This document shows, piece by piece, positions 24,982 through 32,169 of a stretch of DNA of 64,000 nt (position 1 is the stretch's first letter; every line of letters begins with the position of its first letter). The notes under the pieces were generated by a model. It ran no database searches, was not told the origin of the DNA, and worked only from the letters and a program-made list of their open reading frames with translations. The stretch comes from Haladaptatus pallidirubidus (GTDB lineage: Archaea > Halobacteriota > Halobacteria > Halobacteriales > Haladaptataceae): contig NZ_CP085307.1 of assembly GCF_020700235.1 (NCBI RefSeq), forward strand, positions 124,001 through 188,000, in the 5' to 3' direction. A program made the translations under genes and the position numbers.

Positions 24982-26271
24982 ATGTCCACTAAGGCTACAC
25001 TCGAAGAAGCGATAGACGCGAAAGAAACGGATCTCGTAGAATTGGTAACCGACCTCGTCGAAGCTCAGACGGTAACTGGCGACGAAAAGCCCGGACAAGC
25101 GGTCGTCATTGACCGACTTGAGTCGATGGGGTTAGAACCGGATGTCTGGGAACCATCTGCTAACGAACTTGCCGAACATGAGGGGTATTTCCAAACCTCT
25201 TCATACGATGCTGTAGGATACGACGACCGACCGAACGTTGCAGTACGGATCGAAGGAGGAGACGGCCCGACACTTACTCTCGGCGGCCATATCGATGTTG
25301 TCGATGTAACTGAAAGCGAGTGGGAGCGGGAACCCTGGACAGTTACCAAAGAGGGAGACACAATTTATGGGCGCGGTGTGGCCGATATGAAGGGTGGGTT
25401 GGCAGCGGTATTACTTGCGATCGAAGTACTCAATGATGCTGGAGTTGAGCTCGGTGGTGACCTCATCTTCCAAAGTGTTATTGAGGAAGAAGATGGCGGT
25501 ATCGGCGGTGCCTTATCCGTGCTCGAACGGGGCTATGTCCCCGATGCAGCTGTAATCGCTGAGCCGTTCAATATTCCAAATATCGGCATTGCAAGTGCGG
25601 GAGTCATGTATTTCCGAGTAGAGGTGCCTGGAAAGAGTGTTCATGCTGCATGGGGGCATGAGGGAGTCAATGCAATTGGGAATGCGACGAAGGTCTACCA
25701 AGCGATCGAAGAGCTCGATCAACGACGAAAAGCTGAGATTGACTACGAGCCTGCCTATCGAAGTGATCCAGACCTGGAAGGGAATGTGACAAATATCAAT
25801 ATCGGGATGATTGAAGCCGGTGATTGGCCTTCGACACTCCCTAGTAAGGCGATTCTACAAGGTCGTGTCGGATGGCCACCTGGTGAAAGTCGAGAAGAGG
25901 TTCGAGAGCAGATCGAGCGTACGATCCGAGAGGCAGCAAATGATGATCCTTGGCTCAAAGATCACCACCCATCGATTGAGTGGTTTGGGTGGCAGGCAGT
26001 CCCGCATGAAATCAGTCCAGAGGCAGAGATTGCTCAGATCTCAAAGCAAAATGCCGAGCGGGTGACGGGACAATCTGGGTCATTTGTGGGTGGTAATGCC
26101 GCACTTGATGAGCGGTTTTACGCACTTTACTACGATACTGATGCAGTTTCAGTCGGTCCGGAGGGCTGGAACCTTCACGGTGCTGATGAACACACCACGG
26201 TTCCTGCATTGCTCGAGACAGCGAAAACGATCGCTGGGATTGCTGTCGACTACTGTGGCGTCGAGGAATAA
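24982..26271 (+). CDS. M20 family peptidase/deacylase (ArgE/DapE-like)
   Basis: A 429-residue zinc-dependent hydrolase. Metal ligands are visible in LGGHIDVVDV (His, Asp), GRGVADMKGGLAAVLL (bridging Asp), IEEEDGG (general base and ligand Glu) and WNLHGADEHTTV (C-terminal His). Members remove acyl groups from amino acids or cleave dipeptides. It is the last gene of the rightward arm, 139 bases after livM, and likely trims the imported compound or the product of the amidase. No signal peptide is visible, so it acts in the cytoplasm. Confidence 0.9.
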   Translation: MSTKATLEEAIDAKETDLVELVTDLVEAQTVTGDEKPGQAVVIDRLESMGLEPDVWEPSANELAEHEGYFQTSSYDAVGYDDRPNVAVRIEGGDGPTLTLGGHIDVVDVTESEWEREPWTVTKEGDTIYGRGVADMKGGLAAVLLAIEVLNDAGVELGGDLIFQSVIEEEDGGIGGALSVLERGYVPDAAVIAEPFNIPNIGIASAGVMYFRVEVPGKSVHAAWGHEGVNAIGNATKVYQAIEELDQRRKAEIDYEPAYRSDPDLEGNVTNINIGMIEAGDWPSTLPSKAILQGRVGWPPGESREEVREQIERTIREAANDDPWLKDHHPSIEWFGWQAVPHEISPEAEIAQISKQNAERVTGQSGSFVGGNAALDERFYALYYDTDAVSVGPEGWNLHGADEHTTVPALLETAKTIAGIAVDYCGVEE

Positions 26272-26521
26272 AGAGGAACACCGTCTGAACTTGCAGACCA
26301 TCTCGAGATGTTGATTCAAACCGTTCTGGGCAGGTACCGTCACTATCGCGGCTGACACAGTTCACCCGATGGATGAAGAAGCTCTTCATTCGCGAAGGGG
26401 GTCTCACAGCCACAAACCTTTGGGAGAGATCCATCTAGTTCTAGCGGATGAGAATGAGCTCGAGACGAGTGAAAAGACGCCCAAGGCAACCAAATTCATC
26501 CGTCACGTGCGATGACGGACG
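26272..26521. other. Intergenic stretch, nothing recognised
   Basis: No motif-bearing frame was found on either strand. Short open frames here are the tails of frames antisense to the flanking genes. Confidence 0.4.
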
Positions 26522-27304
26522 ATGGAGTTTGGGTGGATGACCCCCTCCTATACCCGAAGAGAGGTTCTTCGCGTGGCTGGCCTCGCTTCCGTCTCCCCTT
26601 TTTCTGGCGGTATCGGAAGTGGTCGATGTGCCGAACCCCCTGCAACCGAGTATCGGACCACTGCTGTCGGCGATTCCGACCCGTTCCCCGAGAAAGTCCG
26701 CGACCGAGCTCGAACGCTCGGAGAAACGGTGCAGAGATCGGTTGTCCGAATATTGACTGATTCTGGGGGTGGAACCGGTTGGATCATCGATAGTGGATAC
26801 ATCCTTACCAATTCTCATATCGTTCAAGAGGCGGCATCGGTAGCGATCGAAACATTCGATAACCGTACGGGAATGGCTACTCGTGTCGGATTTCACCGGG
26901 ATCTCTTTCCGGATATCGCCTTGCTCAAGACAGACCTCGAAACCCCGCCTCCACTTTCACTGGCGAGGAACGCACATCCCTCTCTGAATGATGAATTGCT
27001 CGCGGTCGGACATCCAAAAATGGTAGGTGACTGGGTGATATCTCTGGGTCGGTACGACCGCTACAACCCACATTCAGATTGGATAGAAGCAACAATTCCG
27101 ATCGGAGATGGTAACAGCGGCTCACCGCTGTTGATGATGGACGGGGATGTCATCGGCTGTGTCAATGGAACAACTCGGGAGAACCACACGATAGCGCGTG
27201 AAAATCGACCGAAAACCGTGTACACCACCTTTCCGAGACGACTAACAGTTGCGACAGCAACACCAGCAGATACGATCACGAAATGGGTATCGCGGTGGCG
27301 ATGA
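26522..27304 (+). CDS. Tat-exported trypsin-like serine protease
   Basis: A 260-residue protease with an N-terminal twin-arginine segment (TRREVLRVAGLASVSP). The chymotrypsin-fold triad is clear: His in YILTNSHIVQE, Asp in LFPDIALLKTD and Ser in IGDGNSGSPLLM. The pattern is close to the DegP/HtrA catalytic core, but no PDZ domain follows, and the protein stops after the protease domain. It probably acts outside the cell on its own. It is unlinked to the metabolic operons and is followed by mobile-element debris. An ATG five codons further in is possible. Confidence 0.88.
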   Translation: MEFGWMTPSYTRREVLRVAGLASVSPFSGGIGSGRCAEPPATEYRTTAVGDSDPFPEKVRDRARTLGETVQRSVVRILTDSGGGTGWIIDSGYILTNSHIVQEAASVAIETFDNRTGMATRVGFHRDLFPDIALLKTDLETPPPLSLARNAHPSLNDELLAVGHPKMVGDWVISLGRYDRYNPHSDWIEATIPIGDGNSGSPLLMMDGDVIGCVNGTTRENHTIARENRPKTVYTTFPRRLTVATATPADTITKWVSRWR

Positions 27305-27322
27305 TTCAATAGGATAGAAAGC

Positions 27323-27603
27323 GTGAACTACCCCCCCCTACGCGCTTCGCGCATTGAGGACGGGGCTTCCTGCTTCCACGACGCGCTTTGCAGACACAAC
27401 CGTGTCCGTAGGGAACGCAGTCTCCACAGGCGTTAATTTGGAGCGTCCCGCTCCTAACCGCTTGCTACCACGAGAAAGGATGTTGTACGCCGCATTCGCG
27501 CCTCTATCCGCCTCAAACCCACATGCCGGGCACGAGTATTTGCGCACCCACAACGGTTTATCCGTCGAAACGCCACAGGCTGCACACTCTTTCGTGACTC
27601 CTT
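27323..27603 (-). pseudogene. tnpB: C-terminal fragment of a second tnpB with its right end
   Basis: The minus strand reads VTKECAACGVSTDKPLWVRK, then the second CPAC knuckle, RGANAAYNILSRG and VVSAKRVVEAGSPVLNARSA. This is the zinc ribbon and last catalytic region of TnpB, close to the intact copy at 0.1-1.4 kb. In the catalytic RDANAA motif the Asp is Gly (DRGANAA). The right end GTGAACTA plus a C run is retained. Everything 5' of the ribbon is missing, and the break falls directly beside the 127-bp repeat. Confidence 0.8.
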
Positions 27604-27607
27604 ACAA

Positions 27608-27734
27608 AGGAGTCGGTCGAGAGTTCAAATCTCTCCTAAGGCTTCTGCAAGCGATTTTAGATGCTCACAGAAGAGAGAAGCTTCTTGAGGATTATTCTGG
27701 GCTAGTATGAGCTACTAACCAAAACTCGTTCACA
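27608..27734. repeat. 127-bp dispersed repeat, copy 2
   Basis: This copy matches 12892-13018 in the same orientation. The dyad reads GGCTAGTATGAGCTACTAACC, with one mismatch in the stem compared with the perfect dyad in copy 1. It lies between the truncated tnpB and a truncated universal stress protein gene. It may be the former promoter region of the latter. Confidence 0.65.
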
Positions 27735-27735
27735 A

Positions 27736-27963
27736 GCTGGTTTGAAGAGCGCGTTGGAGACGACATCGACGTCCAGTCAGCAGTGCGGCGAGGAACACCT
27801 CACGAAGAGATTTTTGACGTATGCACAGGAGCACGAGATCGATCTCATTGTGATGGGGATTCGTGGAGCTGGCAAACTTACAGCCCCTCTCGTTGGGAGT
27901 GTCACATCGTGTGTGCTCAGTAGTGGAGATATTCCGGTGTTGGTAGTGCAAGCGGATGAGTAA
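27736..27963 (+). pseudogene. Truncated, frameshifted universal stress protein (UspA)
   Basis: The first frame reads WFEERVGDDIDVQSAVRRGT and PHEEIF; the sequence continues in another frame as YAQEHEIDLIVMGIRGAGKL, then VGSVTSCVLSSGDIPVLVVQ. These are the second half of the UspA fold, with the ATP-loop G-x-G lying in VMGIRGAG and the following VGSVT. The N-terminal half is missing, and one frameshift near 27820 separates the two parts. It directly follows the dispersed repeat. Confidence 0.7.
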
Positions 27964-28004
27964 GAGGCTCTTCGCCGAGAGAGCTGCTATCAGTCCAAAG
28001 CTTA

Positions 28005-29087
28005 CTACGACCTGTCGAGGGGGTCTTCGAGTTCACCAGTAATCGCTTCAAACGCGTCAGTTGCAGTTATAGCTCCTACTGTTCGACCGTTATCCACTAC
28101 AAGTGCGATCTCTTGATCTGCTTCTTGGAACGTGTCGATCAAGTCGCTAATCGGAATATCTGGAGGCACTGTCAATGCGGGCGATGCAATATCAGTCAGT
28201 TCAGATTCTTCCCGTTCGAGGGCCTCCAGTGATTGGACAACAGCTGGGAGATAGATGGTTCCGATAACGTCGTCAATGGAAGTTCCAATGAGGGGAAAAC
28301 GTGTATGTAGATGTGAACGGATCGTTTCGAGGCTAGTCTCAAACGGCTTCTCTGTCGAGACAGTGATGATTGCATCTCGGTCGACCATAAGATCAGATGC
28401 GTGAATATTATCGATTGCAACTGCGTTAATGATTTCTTCACGTCGATCGGCAGGAATCCCCATATTCGCCATGGTTGATCCCATCTGATTGATTAATCCC
28501 TGACGCGTGTCTGCACCCTCCTCGACCTCTTCTTCCGCCCAGGATCGGGTCATTTCGACTCCAATGAGCGAAAGAAGTGCTTTTGCTGACCAGTCAGCAA
28601 GACGAATGATCGGCAAAAATATACGCGTCCACCAGTAAAGGACAGGGGCACCGTATTTTGCAACCTGTTTCGACCGCTCAATCCCAAGGTACGTCGGTGC
28701 TTGTTCTCCTACCGTAAGATGAAGGAGGTTGATGATCGCAAGCGAGGTGAGTGCCGCAAGCGCTGTGTGTCCGCCTCCTCCTGATCCGAGTATACCTCCG
28801 AGTCCAAGCGCAGTAATGACTGGATCGACTACTGCGGAAAGTGCGGGTTCAGCGACGACACCAAGACCAACACTGCAGATAGTAATCCCGAGCTGGCACC
28901 CCGAGAGGAAGATTTCCAATTGTTCGGTCATCTCCCAGGCGCGTTCGAGGCCACCTGATCCTTGGAATTCGTCTTGTGTGAACTGGCGAACACGCGTCAT
29001 CGCGAATTCGATTGTGACAAAATAGCCATTTCCAAGTAGGAGGATCAATCCAGCTGTCAGCCGACCGATCGTGCCGATATCAACCAT
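28005..29087 (-). CDS. CNNM-type transmembrane protein with CBS pair (CorC/HlyC-like)
   Basis: A 360-residue membrane protein. Residues about 1-170 form the CNNM (DUF21) transporter region, with SGCQLGITICSVGLGVVAEP and HLTVGEQAPTYLGIERS as signatures. Residues about 220-355 are two CBS domains, with SDLMVDRDAIITVSTEKP in the first and IALVVDNGRTVGAITATD in the second. Related proteins move magnesium or other divalent cations and are gated by nucleotide at the CBS pair. The gene is single and divergent from its mobile-element neighbourhood. Confidence 0.87.
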   Translation of the reverse strand: MVDIGTIGRLTAGLILLLGNGYFVTIEFAMTRVRQFTQDEFQGSGGLERAWEMTEQLEIFLSGCQLGITICSVGLGVVAEPALSAVVDPVITALGLGGILGSGGGGHTALAALTSLAIINLLHLTVGEQAPTYLGIERSKQVAKYGAPVLYWWTRIFLPIIRLADWSAKALLSLIGVEMTRSWAEEEVEEGADTRQGLINQMGSTMANMGIPADRREEIINAVAIDNIHASDLMVDRDAIITVSTEKPFETSLETIRSHLHTRFPLIGTSIDDVIGTIYLPAVVQSLEALEREESELTDIASPALTVPPDIPISDLIDTFQEADQEIALVVDNGRTVGAITATDAFEAITGELEDPLDRS

Positions 29088-29646
29088 TTACTCACTCATA
29101 CCGTTGATTGTTCTGTTTGAAAGTCATCCTTCGATACCCAGTAGCCGATAATAGACTCACTACTTATTGTTTTGTAGCGTTATAAAACGTAGGGCATGTT
29201 GATGGTCTTTGATTTCTCCTATCTGGTTTCCCTACGCTGCCGGATTAACCATTGCACGCGACAATCAATCCGGCGGTAAATGTTATCGACTGATAGAGGA
29301 TCATAACTCATGAAGCGACAAAGGAACGAGAAGGGACTGGATTCATAGCCATTGCATAGATACACACCGACTGCGGAGAAGCAGGAATCGGCTCATCGAA
29401 GACGAATGATGGCTCCCAGCAAATAAGAATACATGATAGAAATTTGCAATTAATCGGCCCAACTGGCAGATCTAGGTGGCTAACGGTAATATTGGTTACC
29501 CACTGTTGCGGTCGATCGAGTAGGGCTACTCCTTTCTCAGTAGTATCGTCGATTATTGCATCCGTGCTTTCTGCCAGCGTTCGCTGGTCGGTTAGATCCG
29601 AGACCTTCAATTGGCACGCCATGGACAAAAAGAGCTGAAGCGGTGG
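29088..29646. other. Gene-poor stretch
   Basis: No convincing gene. A minus-strand frame at 29308-29622 reads MACQLKVSDLTDQRTLAEST and onward for about 100 residues, but the second half is rich in Cys, Ile and Pro with no domain pattern. It may be a relic. No start-proximal signal was found. Confidence 0.4.
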
Positions 29647-29784
29647 TTAGTTTGGTGATTCCTTCTGTCCCGTTTGCACGCATGGCCAGCACGGGAAGTC
29701 AGCGAGGCCGTCACAGTCACAATTTCTAGGTTCGACATCGTCTTCGTCCTCCGACGGAAGGCCTCGAGCATCCCGTCTTCGAAA
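29647..29784 (-). pseudogene. Relic of a small cysteine-rich protein
   Basis: The minus strand has an open frame without a start that ends RNCDCDGLADFPCWPCVQTG then QKESPN and a stop. The C-x-C and C-x-x-C spacing suggests a small zinc-binding protein. It lies just downstream, on the same strand, of the zinc-ribbon protein at 29793. Only the C-terminal 45 codons remain. Confidence 0.4.
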
Positions 29785-29792
29785 TCATTGAA

Positions 29793-29966
29793 TTACTCGT
29801 TAATCGTCCCCACCGAAGATAGGAGGTAATCGGGACCTTCATCGATGCGGAGTGGACCGTCGCAGTCAGAGCAACTGTACTGCTCGGGATGGCGCACTGT
29901 CTTTGAGCGTCGATAGCGCGCAACCCGACCGCCACAGTTCTCGCAGATGAGCCATCCATTTGTCAC
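29793..29966 (-). CDS. Small zinc-ribbon protein
   Basis: A 57-residue ORF with a GTG start: TNGWLICENCGGRVARYRRS, then SKTVRHPEQYSCSDCDG and an acidic tail. Two CxxC knuckles 24 residues apart make a rubredoxin-like zinc ribbon of the kind common in haloarchaea. The upstream extension in frame is basic and aromatic and has no such pattern, so the later start is used. A broken relative lies at 13117-13260. Function is unknown; such proteins often mediate protein or nucleic-acid contacts. Confidence 0.6.
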   Translation of the reverse strand: MTNGWLICENCGGRVARYRRSKTVRHPEQYSCSDCDGPLRIDEGPDYLLSSVGTINE

Positions 29967-30360
29967 GGTGAATCGCTCGCAGTACTGTGAGGTGTTGAGG
30001 CGATCTATCTTGTCAGTGATCGTTGAGCAATGTAGTCTGGACGTTATCTGTACTTGTGACGATGACCTTACAAAACGATTGACGAGAATAGTGTTGATAA
30101 CTGATATTCTGCTGAGAGAATTGTTACTGATATAGTACTTCATAAAAACATCCTACAGAAGATTATGAAGCATGAAACGATATGACGAGAATCACATCAC
30201 TCGATTTCGATAGAACGATGAGACTTGAATTTCATCCAAGATAAAGAGCGTGGTTGTAGTATCCTCGGAAATAGTAGGTACCGATGAGAGTATATTCCTA
30301 TGATGCGTCTCTCCTGATTGGGGATAGCAAATACTCTGGCACTGCATCTCCACGATACCT
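29967..30360. other. Intergenic stretch, nothing recognised
   Basis: No frame with a domain pattern. The stretch is AT-rich at 30100-30180. A TATA-like AGCAAATACT near 30327-30336 could serve the small gene at 30361. Confidence 0.4.
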
Positions 30361-30579
30361 ATGGATCCTATTGACAACATCAAAGCGTCGGGTGAGGCAA
30401 CAGCCGCCTTTGAAAATGACCTTGAAACACTCATTTTGGAGGCGTTTGCAGCCGGAGCAGCAATCGAAGGTACGTGGGAAATTACTCTTCCAGTCAACGA
30501 TGCCCCGAACTGGACGGTCGAAATTGACAAAAATAGTACTGATGACTCCACATTCAATCCCGAGTTTATCGAAGAATAA
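30361..30579 (+). CDS. Small haloarchaeal protein, conserved-looking
   Basis: A 72-residue acidic protein starting MDPIDNIKASGEATAAFEND and continuing with an alanine-rich helix (LILEAFAAGAAIEGTWEIT) and beta strands. Composition and regular helix-strand pattern look like a real haloarchaeal protein. I do not recognise a named family. The ATG has no ribosome binding site but lies about 28 nt from a TATA-like run, consistent with a leaderless transcript. No partner gene is visible. Confidence 0.6.
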   Translation: MDPIDNIKASGEATAAFENDLETLILEAFAAGAAIEGTWEITLPVNDAPNWTVEIDKNSTDDSTFNPEFIEE

Positions 30580-30765
30580 GCCCCACAATAATCGTGTCTG
30601 ATTAGGGGGGGCAAATTATGACAACTGATACATTATAATCTAGTTAGTTGATGGATTACGAACCTTTATGACACAGTACTACAGATTAGCTACTACTCCG
30701 CTGAAGTTGGAGCGAAGCTGACGAGTCGCCTACTGTGGCGTAGGCTGAGTAAGGTACAAGACACT
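30580..30765. other. Short intergenic stretch with a hairpin
   Basis: GCCTACTGTGGCGTAGGC near 30730-30747 forms a perfect 6-bp stem with a 6-nt loop, about 20 bases before the ATG of the next gene. It may be a regulatory structure. Confidence 0.3.
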
Positions 30766-31125
30766 ATGAAGACTGAAATACCGAATGCATCGACAAGCAG
30801 CACTGCCACGGTTGAGCTCACGCCCACCACGATCTTTGATCTTCTCGGAAACGACCATCGACGATATACACTCCATTACCTCTCACAAAAAGTGGGGGCA
30901 ATCTCACTCGGTGACCTCGCAGAACAGATCGCCATCTGGGAAGACACACCAACGTACGAGCAATATGAGCGTATCCTCACCGGTCTTCACCATACGCATC
31001 TCCCGAAGTTGGTTGCTGCTGGCGTCGTGTGTTACGATGTAGAAGCCGAGTCGATTGAGCTTCTAGAGATTGCTGACCAGATGCTACCTCATCTCCAGCT
31101 TGTCGCGCCTACTGATCTTCAGTAA
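30766..31125 (+). CDS. DUF7344-type winged-helix protein
   Basis: A 119-residue protein. The central part, FDLLGNDHRRYTLHYLSQK and SLGDLAEQIAIWED, followed by ILTGLHHTHLPKLVAAGVVC and YD, is the haloarchaeal DUF7344 pattern. This family is a winged-helix fold: the LLGN-xRRR helix, the LADQVA recognition helix region and the HTHLPKL wing. Members are probable transcription regulators of unknown targets. It is a single gene, and an upstream hairpin may be its control site. Confidence 0.85.
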   Translation: MKTEIPNASTSSTATVELTPTTIFDLLGNDHRRYTLHYLSQKVGAISLGDLAEQIAIWEDTPTYEQYERILTGLHHTHLPKLVAAGVVCYDVEAESIELLEIADQMLPHLQLVAPTDLQ

Positions 31126-31244
31126 CTAGTATATTATTACTTTCTCACATGCCTTGCAAAGGTGGTCTGCGGGTTTTTCGTGGCTCTCATTGGTGACTTG
31201 GACGAGTTGTGAGGCATCGATGTCAAAGGAGACACTGAGTTAGT

Positions 31245-31559
31245 TTACTCTAATTTCATTCCATCTCGTGGACAGTAGTCGTACGCATCGTTCGTCGTCT
31301 GAAACCCACACGTTGGGCACCGGCGGGTCTGTAAGTCTGGTTCTGCACTTCGGAAGAAAAACGGGATAAACGGTACGAACAGGAAAAAGACGAAGCTATC
31401 GAAGTACCACCATAGAAGTGCACTGATGAGAAGACTTGCGATCACCCCAATTAGCGCGGTGACTGTCCGAGAGCGAACCATGTCTTCAATAGGTGTGTCA
31501 TCAAGAAAAGGTGACGGAAAAGAGCTCGAGATATCTCCATTCACATCGTGGATCGTCAT
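31245..31559 (-). CDS. Membrane protein with C-terminal zinc ribbon
   Basis: A 104-residue protein. Residues about 33-70 form two hydrophobic helices (VTALIGVIASLLISALLWWY and FVFFLFVPFIPFFF). The C-terminus RCPTCGFQTTNDAYDYCPRD supplies Cys pairs for a zinc ribbon facing the cytoplasm. A TATA-like TGATAATAG about 28 nt upstream fits a leaderless start. The family is common in haloarchaea but without known function. Confidence 0.7.
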   Translation of the reverse strand: MTIHDVNGDISSSFPSPFLDDTPIEDMVRSRTVTALIGVIASLLISALLWWYFDSFVFFLFVPFIPFFFRSAEPDLQTRRCPTCGFQTTNDAYDYCPRDGMKLE

Positions 31560-31663
31560 TATCTTCGAAGCAGGAAGTATCTATTATCACCACTTATTAT
31601 AGAAACATTTTATGGTAATTAATCTGTTCGAGCTGGACATTGGCGTGTCGGCGTTTCGTCCTC

Positions 31664-32101
31664 CTATTCTGGGATTTCTATCGACAACCGAACTTGTTCA
31701 CTGAGTCGCTCGGTTGCCTCACTCACTCGTATTCCGTCCAAAATGTCTCTCATTCGGTCATTGACCCACGGGACAACAACATGTGAGAACACGGATGGCA
31801 ACTCTGGTGGGTAGTCTCGATTCATCCCATTGTCGTGAGTCGCGTTTGGTGGCGAGTGAAAATGGTCTATCGAGTACTCCTCGCTCTCGTGACAATCCCA
31901 GCGACCCATCCACTCCTCTCCGAATTGATCTTCGAGGTAGGTGATGTGGTAATCACCGTTGACATGCGGTTTTACTTCTATGGACGCTTCGGTACCATAC
32001 TCTTCTGGGTGGGGTTCGTCGCGAAGAGAGATAACGTTCGAATCTGGTTGATTCGATGGAAAGACGAATATGGTCGCTATTTTCACTTCTAAAATAGGCA
32101 A
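31664..32101 (-). CDS. TumE-like toxin-family protein, possibly 5' truncated
   Basis: A 145-residue reading with a TTG start. It contains IFVFPSNQPDSNVISLRDEP, HITYLEDQFGEEWMGRWDCH and DHFHSPPNATHDNGMN, then a helical end (PWVNDRMRDILDGIRV). The RWD...HFH pattern with a C-terminal helix resembles TumE/DUF6516 toxins of type TA modules. Two related sequences in the window (33570-33708 and 62610-62906) have an additional N-terminal segment LLREIASILGSEEW that is degenerate here. The missing N-terminus suggests a damaged copy. It is divergent from the ATPase gene and shares its operator-like region. Confidence 0.55.
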   Translation of the reverse strand: MPILEVKIATIFVFPSNQPDSNVISLRDEPHPEEYGTEASIEVKPHVNGDYHITYLEDQFGEEWMGRWDCHESEEYSIDHFHSPPNATHDNGMNRDYPPELPSVFSHVVVPWVNDRMRDILDGIRVSEATERLSEQVRLSIEIPE

Positions 32102-32133
32102 TTCTCAAATAGCCTATTCTAGTTTAGGCTATT
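32093..32133. promoter_or_regulatory. Three-half-site inverted repeat upstream of the ATPase gene
   Basis: AATAGCCTA (32108-32116) and TAGGCTATT (32125-32133) form a perfect 9-bp dyad with an 8-bp spacer. A further half site AATAGGC (32093-32099) pairs with GCCTATT at 32112-32118. The array lies 37 bp before the ATPase ATG and touches the start of the divergent TumE-like gene, so one regulator could control both. Confidence 0.55.
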
Positions 32134-32169
32134 CGAAAGTATTATTCTGTCACGAGAACAAAGCAGACT

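Noticed and set aside
29308..29628. Minus-strand frame of about 105 codons
   Set aside because: The first 40 residues look protein-like, but the rest is Cys/Pro/Ile-rich with no domain. There is no promoter or ribosome binding site, so it is not listed as a gene.
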